The notes under the pieces were generated by a model. It did no database searches. It was not told the origin of the DNA and was given only the letters and a program-made list of their open reading frames with translations. Position numbers and translations under genes: made by a program. A stretch of DNA of 28,075 bases. Source: an uncultured Actinomyces sp. (GTDB taxonomy: Bacteria; Actinomycetota; Actinomycetes; Actinomycetales; Actinomycetaceae). This document shows, piece by piece, positions 7,215 through 15,332 of the stretch; the stretch's first letter is position 1; every line of letters starts with the position of its first letter. The DNA is taken from NCBI GenBank assembly GCA_915063485.1, contig CAJZDJ010000015.1, forward strand, positions 1 to 28,075. Reading direction: 5' to 3'.

Positions 7215-7220
7215 TGATAC

Positions 7221-8009
7221 ATGAGTGTTCTCAGGCTACAAGACGTGTCACTATGGCGCGGTAAAACCACCATTTTGTCTCACCTTTCCTGGCAGGTTGA
7301 CCCAGGCCAAGCTTGGGTGGTGCTAGGAGCTAATGGAGCTGGTAAAACCACGCTTTCACGAGTGGCCGCAGCGCGCCTATTCCCCTCGCAGGGAAGCGTT
7401 GAAATCATGGATCAGCAGCTAGGGCGAGTTGATTTGGCTGAGCTGCGCCCGGCTATTGGCCTGGCTTCTTCAGCTCTGTCGCATGAAGTCTTAGGCGGTG
7501 AAAAGGTTCGTGACGTTGTAGTTTCTGGCGCCTATGGGGTAATTGGACGCTGGCGTGAAGAATATGAAGAATTTGATTTCCAGCGCGCTGATGAGCTGCT
7601 GGCAGCTTTAAACATGTCCGATAAGGCCACGCGTACCTGGTCTACGCTTTCTTCAGGTGAACGCAAACGCGTCGAGGTGGCCCGTGCGCTTATGCCAGAC
7701 CCAGAACTACTAATCTTGGATGAACCAGCCTCAGGTTTGGACCTGGGTGGGCGTGAAATGCTGCTAAACGCACTGAGTCAGATCGTGTCCCAGCCGGGGG
7801 CGCCGTCGGTAATTTTAGTAACCCACCACCTGGAGGAAATTCCAGAGGGCTTTACCCACGCGCTGGCTTTACGTGAAGGTAAGTTGGTGGCCGCTGGTCC
7901 AATTGACCGGGTGGTTAATTCGCAGGTTATGAGCCAAACTTATGGTCTAGCCTTGCAGGTAGATGTGGATCGCGGCCGCTACCGAGCCAGGGCGCTACGA
8001 TCAGCTTAA
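7221..8009 (+). CDS. Orphan ABC transporter-type ATP-binding protein
   Basis: Single ABC ATPase domain of 262 aa. Walker A GANGAGKTT is at 36-44, the signature LSSGE at 143-147, Walker B LLILDE at 163-168 and the switch histidine H202 in VTHHLEEI. The motif layout and the VTHHLEEIP segment resemble the ModF/molybdate-iron type ATPases that act without an adjacent permease. No membrane subunit or binding protein is encoded nearby, so the transported substrate, if any, is unknown. It is followed after 37 bases by the NfeD/SPFH pair and may share their transcript, which could mean a membrane-quality role instead of uptake. The start is supported by a leaderless-type promoter. ATPase call is firm; role is open. 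Confidence 0.9.
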   Translation: MSVLRLQDVSLWRGKTTILSHLSWQVDPGQAWVVLGANGAGKTTLSRVAAARLFPSQGSVEIMDQQLGRVDLAELRPAIGLASSALSHEVLGGEKVRDVVVSGAYGVIGRWREEYEEFDFQRADELLAALNMSDKATRTWSTLSSGERKRVEVARALMPDPELLILDEPASGLDLGGREMLLNALSQIVSQPGAPSVILVTHHLEEIPEGFTHALALREGKLVAAGPIDRVVNSQVMSQTYGLALQVDVDRGRYRARALRSA

Positions 8010-8046
8010 AAGTAAGCCAAGCTCTTAGGGCGGAGAGGAGAAAAAC

Positions 8047-8487
8047 ATGTGGATCTGGTGGGCTGGTGCAGCTCTAGCTTTAGCTGCCGTTGAGGTGGTG
8101 TCCACGGACCTGGTCTTTCTCATGCTTGCCGGCGGCGCGCTGGCTGGTACCGGCGCGGCCCTACTAGGGGCGCCAGTGTGGGGACAGTTTGTGGCTTTCG
8201 CACTGGTGGCTATCGTCTTAATGTTTCTGGCGCGCCCCCCGCTGAAGGCTTATCTGCTGGCTTCTACCCCCAATATGCTAACCAATGTGGAGGCGCTAGC
8301 TGGTCGTGAGGCCACAGTGCTGCAAAGGGTTAGTGAAACTGGTGGTTTAGTGCAGCTAAACGGTGGCCAGTGGAGTGCGCGTAGCGTGGATAAACTTAGT
8401 TTCGCTGAGGGTGCTAGTGTGCGGGTTGTGCGTATCGACGGCGCCGTGGCCGTAGTGGGCCCACTAGTAGCTGCCTCAGCTCATTAG
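8047..8487 (+). CDS. NfeD-like membrane protein
   Basis: Short NfeD family protein of 146 aa with three hydrophobic segments in the first 70 residues. These are followed by a soluble beta-rich OB-like domain starting at LAGREATVLQ and ending with VRVVRIDGAVAVVGP, the typical NfeD C-terminus. NfeD proteins are encoded next to SPFH/stomatin partners and are thought to help form or stabilise functional membrane microdomains. That pairing is present here, with the SPFH gene 27 bases downstream. No serine protease domain is present, so this is the short form. A strong site, GGAGAGGAG (8032-8040), precedes ATG 8047. Confidence 0.9.
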   Translation: MWIWWAGAALALAAVEVVSTDLVFLMLAGGALAGTGAALLGAPVWGQFVAFALVAIVLMFLARPPLKAYLLASTPNMLTNVEALAGREATVLQRVSETGGLVQLNGGQWSARSVDKLSFAEGASVRVVRIDGAVAVVGPLVAASAH

Positions 8488-8514
8488 AGGCCTGAATCTT
8501 AAGAAGGGAATGAA

Positions 8515-9618
8515 ATGGAGCTAATAATCCCGGTTGCGATACTAGTTTTCGCTGCCGTAGTGGTAATGAAGTCCATTAGGATTGTGCCTCAGTCCTATTC
8601 GATCATCGTTGAACGTCTGGGTAAATTTAAGGCCAAGTATGACGCCGGTCTGCACCTGCTGATGCCTTTTGTTGACCGTGTGCGCTCTACCGTGGATCTG
8701 CGTGAACAGGTGGTGTCTTTCCCACCGCAGCCGGTGATTACCTCAGACAACCTGGTGGTTTCTATCGACTCGGTGATCTACTACCAGGTCACTGACCCCA
8801 AACGCGCCACCTACGAGATTGCCAACTACCTGCAGGCTATTGAACAGCTGACGATTACCACCTTGCGTAACGTGATTGGTTCGATGGATCTAGAGCAGAC
8901 CCTTACCAGCCGCGATGAGATTAACGGCCAGCTGCGCGGGGTGCTTGACCAGGCCACCGGGCGTTGGGGTATTCGCGTCTCTAACGTGGAACTGAAGTCT
9001 ATTGACCCGCCGCGCTCGATTCAGGGCTCTATGGAGCAGCAGATGCGCGCTGAGCGTGACCGCCGCGCCGCTATCCTTACTGCTGAGGGTGTTAAGCAGT
9101 CCCAGATTCTGACCGCTGAGGGTAACAAGGCATCCCAGATTCTAAGCGCTGAGGCTGACAAACAGTCGGCAATTTTGCGCGCTGAAGGTCAAGCCCAGTC
9201 TATGGTGCTGCGCGCTGAGGGTGAAGCCCGCGCAATTTTGCAGGTCTTTGACGCTATTCACCGTGGCGATCCTGATCCTAAGCTGCTGGCTTACCAGTAC
9301 CTGCAGATGCTGCCTAAGATCGCTGAAGGTGATTCTTCCAAGCTGTGGATTGTGCCCAGCGAGCTTACTGGTGCGCTGAGCTCAATTTCTGAGGCTATGG
9401 GCGGCTCTATTGATCCTGCTAGCCCTAAGCCCGCTCAGGGCGCGGGTCTGCCTAACCTGTTTGAAGCCCAGCTGCCCAGTACCGCCCAGGCTCTTAAGCA
9501 GGCCGAGGCTGCTTTGGGGTTAGCTGAGGCTGAGGCGGTAAAGCCGGTTGATGACCCGCCAGTGTCTCCGCGTGGCGCACATGCAGCTGAGGGTAACGAG
9601 CCGCCGTTGAATGCATAA
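8515..9618 (+). CDS. SPFH/band 7 (stomatin/paraslipin-like) membrane-anchored protein
   Basis: Protein of 367 aa with one N-terminal membrane segment (about 1-19). An SPFH domain follows (IRIVPQSYSIIVERLGKF to about residue 190). Next comes a long helical region built from repeats of an Ala-Glu-Gly-x-Lys/Gln-x-Ser-x-Ile/Val-Leu unit (about 182-240), which drives oligomerisation in QmcA/paraslipin proteins. The C-terminal 80 residues are Pro/Ala/Glu-rich and probably disordered. These proteins form ring-like assemblies at the membrane and can bind FtsH-type proteases. The upstream NfeD gene is the usual partner. AAGAAGGGA (8501-8509) lies five bases before ATG 8515. An overlapping ATG at 8510 is out of frame. 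Confidence 0.93.
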   Translation: MELIIPVAILVFAAVVVMKSIRIVPQSYSIIVERLGKFKAKYDAGLHLLMPFVDRVRSTVDLREQVVSFPPQPVITSDNLVVSIDSVIYYQVTDPKRATYEIANYLQAIEQLTITTLRNVIGSMDLEQTLTSRDEINGQLRGVLDQATGRWGIRVSNVELKSIDPPRSIQGSMEQQMRAERDRRAAILTAEGVKQSQILTAEGNKASQILSAEADKQSAILRAEGQAQSMVLRAEGEARAILQVFDAIHRGDPDPKLLAYQYLQMLPKIAEGDSSKLWIVPSELTGALSSISEAMGGSIDPASPKPAQGAGLPNLFEAQLPSTAQALKQAEAALGLAEAEAVKPVDDPPVSPRGAHAAEGNEPPLNA

Positions 9619-9621
9619 ACT
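9616..9621 (+). promoter_or_regulatory. Candidate -10 box (TAAACT) for a leaderless methyltransferase mRNA
   Basis: TAAACT overlaps the SPFH stop codon, and 6 bases separate it from GTG 9628. No ribosome-binding site is visible, so the gene may have its own leaderless transcript within the cluster. Confidence 0.5.
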
Positions 9622-9627
9622 GTTAGG

Positions 9628-10488
9628 GTGCTGATTGAGATAACAGACCCTAGCGACGTCCGTCTAGCTGACTATACACAGCTGACGGACGTCGCTTTGC
9701 GTAAGCGTCTAGAAACCGCCAATGGGCTGTATATGGCCGAGTCCACCAAGGTTATTACCCGGGCTGTGGCCGCCGGACATGAGCCGCGTTCATTTTTGAT
9801 GACTAGGCGCTGGCTGGAAGATATGCGCCCGGTAATTGCCGCCGCTAAGGGCACCGGGGGTGATCCGCTAGGTGGTGATAAGCCAGTTTTTGTAGGCGAC
9901 GACGCCGTAGTGGAGGGGCTTACTGGTTTCCACCTGCATCGTGGGGCTCTGGCTGCGATGAATCGTCCCCAGCTGCCCAGCGTGGCCCAGGTACTGGCCG
10001 GCGCGCGTGGGGGAGCGGGGGCTAGGCGTGTGGCGGTGCTGGAAAACCTGGTTGACCACACCAATGTGGGGGCAGTTTTCCGTAGCGCTGCCGCTTTGGG
10101 GATTGACGCAGTGCTGGCTAGCCCTTCATGCGCGGATCCGCTTTACCGCCGTAGCGTGCGAGTATCTATGGGAACGGTTTTCCAGGTGCCCTGGACCCGT
10201 ATAACTGCTTGGCCTGCGGTTGATGAGCTACATGCATCCGGCTTTAAAGTTGCCGCCATGGCTCTTAGCGATGACTCCTATGCCCTAGATGAATTTGCGG
10301 CGTTGGATGTGGTTAGTGATCCGGCTTCTAAGCTGGCCATTGTGCTGGGAACTGAAGGTGACGGGCTAAGCCGCCGGGCTATGCGCAACGCTGATTATGT
10401 GGTGCGCATTCCTATGGCCGGTGGGGTTGATTCGCTAAATGTGGCGGCTGCTAGCGCGGTGGCTTTCTGGGAGCTGCGCGCCCGCTAA
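9628..10488 (+). CDS. TrmH/SpoU family RNA 2'-O-methyltransferase
   Basis: SPOUT-class S-adenosylmethionine-dependent enzyme of 286 aa that methylates ribose 2'-OH in rRNA or tRNA. An N-terminal substrate-recognition domain (about 15-110) is followed by the knotted SpoU domain. Motif 1 contains N146 and R152 in DHTNVGAVFRSAAALG, motif 2 is VLGTEGDGLS (239-248), and motif 3 is RIPMAGGVDSLNVAAASAV (260-278). All three are intact, so activity is expected. The target cannot be read from sequence; the architecture resembles 23S rRNA methyltransferases such as TsnR/RlmB relatives. GTG 9628 is supported by a -10 box 6 bases upstream. Confidence 0.92.
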   Translation: MLIEITDPSDVRLADYTQLTDVALRKRLETANGLYMAESTKVITRAVAAGHEPRSFLMTRRWLEDMRPVIAAAKGTGGDPLGGDKPVFVGDDAVVEGLTGFHLHRGALAAMNRPQLPSVAQVLAGARGGAGARRVAVLENLVDHTNVGAVFRSAAALGIDAVLASPSCADPLYRRSVRVSMGTVFQVPWTRITAWPAVDELHASGFKVAAMALSDDSYALDEFAALDVVSDPASKLAIVLGTEGDGLSRRAMRNADYVVRIPMAGGVDSLNVAAASAVAFWELRAR

Positions 10489-10498
10489 AGCAGTGCCC

Positions 10499-10590
10499 AA
10501 ACCAGCTTGGACACCACCATTTAAAACTGCGTGCAAGCCTTGGGGTGCTAAAACCAGCTTAGACGCCACTATTTAAAACTGCACGCAAGC
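10499..10590 (+). repeat. Two 40-bp imperfect direct repeats, period 52
   Basis: Units at 10499-10538 and 10551-10590 match at 35 of 40 positions. All five differences are transitions (G/A or C/T). Each unit contains ATTTAAAACTGC and ends in GCAAGC. The pair lies just before the terminator of the convergent PTS gene. It is not a CRISPR: only two units and a 12-bp gap. Confidence 0.85.
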
Positions 10591-10596
10591 AAAAAG

Positions 10597-10630
10597 TAAC
10601 CCCCTGGCCACTAGCGTGACCAGGGGGTTA
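10597..10630. terminator. Terminator hairpin for the PTS gene (minus), probably bidirectional
   Basis: TAACCCCCTGG (10597-10607) pairs with CCAGGGGGTTA (10620-10630). An inner CAC/GTG stem and TAGC loop add stability. On the minus strand the stem is followed by CTTTTTG, a good T tract, so this mainly ends the PTS transcript. Confidence 0.85.
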
Positions 10631-10647
10631 GATGTTGTTTATAGGCC

Positions 10648-12678
10648 TTACTTGGTGGCCTTGATCAGGTCAGTGCCGGCCTTGATAGAGCCGTCGGCGA
10701 TAACCTCAACTTCAGCGAAGTTCATGTAGTTGGTGACCAGTACCGGGGTGACCAGCTTGTAGCCGGCTTCCTCGATAACTGCGCGGTCAACTACTACCAG
10801 GGTCTGACCAGCCTTGACGCGGTCACCCTTACCAACCTTGACGTCGAAGCCCTTGCCTTCGAGGTTCACGGTGTCGATACCGACGTGAATCAGGATTTCC
10901 AGGCCGTTGTCTAGAGCCAGGCCGTAGGCGTGGCCGGAGGAGGGGGCAACCACTACGGAACCGTCAGCGGGGGCCACAACCTTGATGGAGGCGCCGTCGC
11001 TGGGCTCAATGCCAGCGCCCTTGCCTACTGCGCCGGAGGAGAATACCGGGTCCGGTACGTCTTCCAGAGCAACCACGGTGCCGTTTAGGGGGGCGGTCAG
11101 AACCACTTCCTGGCCGGCAACCAGCTCAGCCTTGGGGGCGGCCTCGGCCGGGGCGGCGGCAGCGGCGGCCTCAGCCTTGGGGGCTTCCTCCTGCTCAGCG
11201 GCGGCGGCTTCCTTTTCTTCCTTGCTCTGGTAGCCGAAGGTGACAACCATGAAGGCAGAGACGAAGAAGGCCACAGCGATGGAGATCGCGTAGGTAACGG
11301 TGGGGTGGAAGACCGGGATGGTCAGCAGCGAGGTGAATACGAAGGTACCGGTCAGCACGGGCGAACCGGAGATCCAGGAGATCACACCAATGGTCAGACC
11401 ACCAGCGGCACAACCGGTCAGCATCAGCGGGTAGATGCGCTTGAAGCGTAGGTGGATACCGTAGAGGGAGGGCTCGGAAATACCACCGAACAGACCGGCG
11501 GCCAGAGCACCAGAAGCGGTCTGACGCAGTTCCTTGTCGCCGTTGCGCAGGGTCAGGATGAGTACACCCAGGGTGGCGCCGAAGCAGGCGAAGTTCCAGG
11601 TACCCATGGGGCCCTGAATGAAGTCAGCGTGGGCAGGGCCAGCGATGTTGGCCAGCTGCAGAGCGTTAAGCGGCCAGTGCAGACCCAGCGGCACCAGGAA
11701 CGGGTACAGCAACGGAATGAAGATAGCGAAGACGATCGGGGCAGTGGTGTTGAGCCAAGACAGACCCGAACCAATGCTGTTACCTAGCCATAGCGAGAAG
11801 GGGCCGATCAAGAAGGCCGAAACCGGAACCATCACCAAGAAGGAGAAGAACGGCACGAATACCATCTGTACGTTGGCCGGGATGACCTTCTTCAGACTGC
11901 GGTAAACCAGAGCCAGGATCGGCACCATGATCAGCGGCAGGAACACCTGGCCGCCGTAGTCCGACCACTTCATGGGAAGACCGAAGATCTCGGTGGTGCA
12001 CAGGTCAGAGCCTACGGAGCTCTTGGTGCAGGTGGTTTCCTTAAGGCCCTTAAGGGCGGTGTACTCGGGGGTCAGCAGAGCCAGGACAACAGCTGCACCT
12101 ACCCAGGGGTCAATGTCCAGCTTCTTAGCTGCGTTGTAGGCCACCATGGCGGGCAGGAAGTAGAACACTGAACGCCACATGGTGTTGGTGAACACTAGCC
12201 ACGAGGGTAGGACCTTGGCGTGGGTGTCTACTACACCGAAGGCTTCCAGTACCGCGATCAGGGCCAGGATCAGTGAGGCACCTAGCAGCACCGGTAGCAG
12301 CGGACGGAAAGCGTCAGATAGGTACTCGAAGAACGCATCTACGTAGGCATTCTTGCCGCGAGCCTTGGCGCGAGCAGCAGCCTTGATGTCAGCGTCAGAC
12401 TTAGCGCTAGAAGAGGCGCCGCCAGCCATGGCGGGTAGCTTCATGATGTCGTTGTAAACACTCTGAACCGCACCGCCAATGATGATCTGGTAGCGGTCAC
12501 CAGACTGGGGGACCGCACCCATAACGCCCGGGATCTTCTCAACGGTGCCCTTGTCAACGACAGAGGCATCCTTGAGTTCGAAACGCAGACGCGTAGCGCA
12601 GTGGGTTAGGTGGGTGATGTTCTCGGCGCCGCCTACGGCATCGAGAATCGCCTGAGGCGTACTAGTGGTGGTAGCCAC
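10648..12678 (-). CDS. PTS sugar permease EIIBCA, beta-glucoside/sucrose/trehalose family
   Basis: Three-domain phosphotransferase permease of 676 aa that imports and phosphorylates a sugar. The IIB domain (about 5-80) has its phosphoryl-accepting Cys27 in THCATRLRF. The IIC membrane domain (about 110-490) has ten or so hydrophobic segments. An Ala/Glu/Pro-rich linker leads to the IIA domain (about 535-676), with the active His598 in ILIHVGIDTVN. The B-C-A order and IIB sequence place it in the Glc family, beta-glucoside subgroup (BglF, sucrose and trehalose permeases). The sugar cannot be specified. GTG 12678 is chosen because GGAAGGAG lies 8 bases upstream and homology begins there; an in-frame ATG at 12759 lacks a site. 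No hydrolase or antiterminator gene is adjacent. Confidence 0.92.
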   Translation of the reverse strand: MATTTSTPQAILDAVGGAENITHLTHCATRLRFELKDASVVDKGTVEKIPGVMGAVPQSGDRYQIIIGGAVQSVYNDIMKLPAMAGGASSSAKSDADIKAAARAKARGKNAYVDAFFEYLSDAFRPLLPVLLGASLILALIAVLEAFGVVDTHAKVLPSWLVFTNTMWRSVFYFLPAMVAYNAAKKLDIDPWVGAAVVLALLTPEYTALKGLKETTCTKSSVGSDLCTTEIFGLPMKWSDYGGQVFLPLIMVPILALVYRSLKKVIPANVQMVFVPFFSFLVMVPVSAFLIGPFSLWLGNSIGSGLSWLNTTAPIVFAIFIPLLYPFLVPLGLHWPLNALQLANIAGPAHADFIQGPMGTWNFACFGATLGVLILTLRNGDKELRQTASGALAAGLFGGISEPSLYGIHLRFKRIYPLMLTGCAAGGLTIGVISWISGSPVLTGTFVFTSLLTIPVFHPTVTYAISIAVAFFVSAFMVVTFGYQSKEEKEAAAAEQEEAPKAEAAAAAAPAEAAPKAELVAGQEVVLTAPLNGTVVALEDVPDPVFSSGAVGKGAGIEPSDGASIKVVAPADGSVVVAPSSGHAYGLALDNGLEILIHVGIDTVNLEGKGFDVKVGKGDRVKAGQTLVVVDRAVIEEAGYKLVTPVLVTNYMNFAEVEVIADGSIKAGTDLIKATK

Positions 12679-12737
12679 CGCATTGGCTCCTTCCGGGGTG
12701 GACACATTATGCGCAGCGCGCAACAGCTCAGAATAAT

Positions 12738-12769
12738 CGCATAAAGTGCAGATATTCAATGCTTGACAA
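12738..12769 (-). promoter_or_regulatory. Candidate promoter for the PTS gene
   Basis: On the minus strand, -35 TTGTCA (12769-12764) is followed by TTTATG after 18 bases or TATGCG after 20 bases. The hexamers are imperfect. Confidence 0.35.
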
Positions 12770-12792
12770 ACCCTAATTCAGGAAAGTTTTTT

Positions 12793-12807
12793 TTCACCAC
12801 AGGTGAA
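12793..12807. promoter_or_regulatory. Perfect 15-bp palindrome TTCACC-ACA-GGTGAA, candidate operator
   Basis: The palindrome sits in the divergent region between the PTS gene and the unrecognised gene at 12966, about 24 bases upstream of the PTS -35. Runs of T flank it on the + strand. The regulator is not encoded nearby and is unknown. Confidence 0.5.
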
Positions 12808-12965
12808 TAACTTTTTTCTCGAAGCGCACCTTATCCTCAGCCTGGTGGTAGTAACTAGCTATCAAAGCGCACGCTTGCAACGTTGAAGTTGTTTAGCGCT
12901 TCAGACATAGCTCAGCAAACACAAAGAGTTATGTGCTAACAAAACCGATTTGAGGAGTAGAGAAA

Positions 12966-13529
12966 ATGTGCGCTCTAGCTGCACTCATGCCGACACCTGT
13001 AGATCAAGAGCTGAAATACATGCCCAATGGTTGGACAGTGTTTAGTGCGCTCTATGAATTATTCGGCTTAGCCCGCCCGCGTTGTCTGAGCACTCCAGCT
13101 GACGGTGGGCATATCTGGGATGGGACTAATGCCGATTACGTACCCCTGGCTCGAATTGATTACATCCAAGCCCGGCTAGCTTTGCGCCTGCTACCCACCT
13201 TAGCGTTAAAAGACCGCCAAAACTGCGCCCCTGAGCTAGGCTCACTGCTGCGCGCCTGCGCCGCTAGTGACGGCGATATTTGGTTGCAAGGCTATTTAAT
13301 TGGCCCCTCCCGCAGTGACGAGCGGTTAAGTGTTGACGGCATTTTTATTGCCCAAGACGAGCGCGGCCCCTGGCAGGTAGACACTTTCCACACCGCCGCC
13401 TGCCAATGCCAAGGGCTATGGGCTTATTTGCAGGGCGAATTAGGGCTCGACGGCGCCATGCCAGACGAAATTATCTGGCATGAAATGGATGCCACAGGCG
13501 CCCAAGGTTGGTGGCTTTGGTGGGACTAG
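12966..13529 (+). CDS. Unrecognised protein, 187 aa
   Basis: I do not recognise this family. The gene looks real: GAGGAG (12952-12957) lies 8 bases before ATG 12966, it runs open for 187 codons, and a candidate promoter (TTGAAG at 12883, 17-base spacer, CATAGC at 12906) precedes it. The protein has no signal peptide or clear membrane segment. It contains a CxCQGLW segment near residue 143 and a Trp-rich end (GWWLWWD), and is otherwise a mixed alpha/beta-looking cytosolic sequence. It is divergent from the PTS gene across 287 bases that hold a palindromic operator candidate, and it ends 12 bases before the ABC-F gene. The ABC-F promoter appears to start at its stop codon, so co-transcription is possible but not required. 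Confidence 0.7.
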   Translation: MCALAALMPTPVDQELKYMPNGWTVFSALYELFGLARPRCLSTPADGGHIWDGTNADYVPLARIDYIQARLALRLLPTLALKDRQNCAPELGSLLRACAASDGDIWLQGYLIGPSRSDERLSVDGIFIAQDERGPWQVDTFHTAACQCQGLWAYLQGELGLDGAMPDEIIWHEMDATGAQGWWLWWD

Positions 13530-13535
13530 TAGCAT
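13530..13535 (+). promoter_or_regulatory. Candidate -10 box (TAGCAT) for leaderless ABC-F mRNA
   Basis: TAGCAT begins right after the upstream stop codon and is followed by 6 bases and GTG 13542. Confidence 0.4.
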
Positions 13536-13541
13536 TAGGGG

Positions 13542-15197
13542 GTGATCAACGTCCAAAACCTGGTTATGCGTATCGGTGCCCGACAACTTGTCAGCGGGGC
13601 TAGTTTTAGAGTTGATAAAGGTATGCATATTGGTTTAGTTGGGCGTAATGGCGCTGGTAAAACCACTATGACCAAGCTGATCGCCTCAGCTTCCGTAGCT
13701 AAATCCGCCTCAGCGGCCATCGACGCCGATGTGCACCATTCGCTTGAAGCTGTCGAGTATGAAGGCACTATCCATGCTGGCGGCTCAGTGGGTTACCTGC
13801 CCCAGGACACCAAGGTAGGTGACTTAGAGCAAATTGCCCGCGATCGTATTCTCTCTGCCCGTGACATTGACGGGCTGCTGCGCCGCCTGCGTAAAGCCGA
13901 ACAAAAAATCGCCACCACCAGCGGTGATGCCCAGGCCAAAGCATTAGATAGGTACACCCGGCTAGATCACGAATTTACTATGTCCGGCGGCTACGCCGCT
14001 GCCAGCGAAGCTGCCCGTATCGCCGCTGCCTTGGGCCTACCTGAGCGAGTGCTAGACCAGCCCATCGGTACCCTCTCAGGTGGTCAGCGCCGTCGCGTAG
14101 AACTAGCCCGGGTGCTATTTCAAAAACCCGACACGCTGCTACTAGATGAGCCCACCAACCACCTAGACCACGACTCAGTGCTGTGGCTACGCGACCACCT
14201 GCGCACCTACCCAGGCGGATACATTGTTATCAGCCACGACGTAGACCTAATTCGCGACACTGTAAACCAGGTGATGTATCTAGACGCCAATCGAGGCGTA
14301 CTCGACATCTACCACATGGGGTGGGACGCCTACCTAAAGCAACGTGCCGACGACGAAGCCAGGCGCCGTCGTGAACGCCTAAACGCAGAAAAGAAGGCCG
14401 AAGCCTTACGCGCTCAGGGTGAAAAAATGCGGGCTAAAGCCACCAAAGCCGTGGCCGCCCAGCAAATGCTACGTCGCGCTGAGCAGCTTTTAGCTAGCAT
14501 CGAAACCGAAGCAACCGTTGAAAAAGTCGCCCACCTGCGCTTCCCAGACCCTGCCCCCTCAGGTAAAACCCCATTGCGGGCGCAGGGGCTGAGTAAAGCC
14601 TACGGCTCGCTGGAAGTTTTCTCCGGCGTAGACCTAGCCATTGACCGGGGCTCGCGCGTAGTGGTGCTGGGGCTAAACGGCGCAGGCAAAACCACGCTAC
14701 TGCGGCTACTGTCCGGGATTGAGCAGCCCGACTCAGGCAAGGTAATTGATGGCCACGGCCTCAAACTGGGCTATTACGCCCAGGAGCACGAAACCATCGA
14801 CAACACCCGCACAGTTGCCGAAAACCTGCGCTCAGCCGCCCCAGACCTAGACGACACCGAAATCCGCAATATTTTAGGTTCATTCCTCTTCTCCGGGGCC
14901 GACGCGGACAAGAGCGCCGGGGTGCTCTCGGGCGGCGAAAAAACCCGTCTAGCCCTGGCCCTGCTAGTTACCAGTGCAGCCAACGTACTGCTACTAGATG
15001 AGCCCACCAACAACCTAGATCCGGCCAGCCGTGAAGAAATTTTGCGGGCACTGGGCACCTATAAAGGCGCGGTAGTGCTAGTAACCCACGATGAGGGGGC
15101 AGTAGAAGCTCTCAACCCCGATCGGGTACTGCTGCTGCCAGACGGTGACGAAGATCTATGGAGTGAGGACTACCTAGAACTAGTCACCTTGGCCTAA
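13542..15197 (+). CDS. ABC-F family ATPase (Rv1473-like), ribosome-associated type
   Basis: Soluble protein of 551 aa with two ABC domains and no membrane segment. The first Walker A is GRNGAGKT (34-41), with LSGGQ at 178-182 and LLLDEPTNHLD from 199. The second Walker A is GLNGAGKT (376-383), with LSGGEKT and LLLDEPTNNLDPASRE further on. Between them lies a charged helical linker (about 262-325). ABC-F proteins act on the ribosome as translation factors or antibiotic-resistance factors. The sequence matches what I recall of mycobacterial Rv1473, whose resistance role is debated. Residues 50-80, between Walker A and the Q-loop (GYLPQD), appear longer than in that relative and are Ala/Ser-rich. 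GTG 13542 has a leaderless-type promoter. Confidence 0.93.
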   Translation: MINVQNLVMRIGARQLVSGASFRVDKGMHIGLVGRNGAGKTTMTKLIASASVAKSASAAIDADVHHSLEAVEYEGTIHAGGSVGYLPQDTKVGDLEQIARDRILSARDIDGLLRRLRKAEQKIATTSGDAQAKALDRYTRLDHEFTMSGGYAAASEAARIAAALGLPERVLDQPIGTLSGGQRRRVELARVLFQKPDTLLLDEPTNHLDHDSVLWLRDHLRTYPGGYIVISHDVDLIRDTVNQVMYLDANRGVLDIYHMGWDAYLKQRADDEARRRRERLNAEKKAEALRAQGEKMRAKATKAVAAQQMLRRAEQLLASIETEATVEKVAHLRFPDPAPSGKTPLRAQGLSKAYGSLEVFSGVDLAIDRGSRVVVLGLNGAGKTTLLRLLSGIEQPDSGKVIDGHGLKLGYYAQEHETIDNTRTVAENLRSAAPDLDDTEIRNILGSFLFSGADADKSAGVLSGGEKTRLALALLVTSAANVLLLDEPTNNLDPASREEILRALGTYKGAVVLVTHDEGAVEALNPDRVLLLPDGDEDLWSEDYLELVTLA

Positions 15198-15252
15198 ATC
15201 ACGCCTATATTTTCGCTGCTAGCCCCTGCCAGTGCACTTAGGTAGCCCTAGC

Positions 15253-15280
15253 GGGAATAGCATAGGCATATCTGATGTTT
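15253..15280 (+). promoter_or_regulatory. SigR/SigH-type promoter (GGGAAT-N18-GTTT) upstream of erpA
   Basis: GGGAAT (15253-15258), exactly 18 bases, then GTTT (15277-15280). This is the known consensus of actinobacterial thiol-stress sigma factors (Streptomyces SigR, mycobacterial SigH). Transcription would start about 45 bases before the erpA ATG. A second exact copy lies upstream of the primary sigma gene. Confidence 0.65.
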
Positions 15281-15332
15281 AACCGCCTGGGTTAAGACCC
15301 GAGTGCAAGAGACAAATAATCAAGGAGTAGCA

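Noticed and set aside
10499..10590. CRISPR-like array
   Set aside because: Only two diverged units with a 12-bp gap and no cas genes.
11452..11905. Reading frames opposite the PTS permease
   Set aside because: They are low-complexity translations opposite conserved membrane segments, with no start signals.
12679..12759. ATG 12759 as start of the PTS permease
   Set aside because: The added 27 residues include the GGAAGGAG ribosome-binding site and promoter-like sequence; GTG 12678 fits better.
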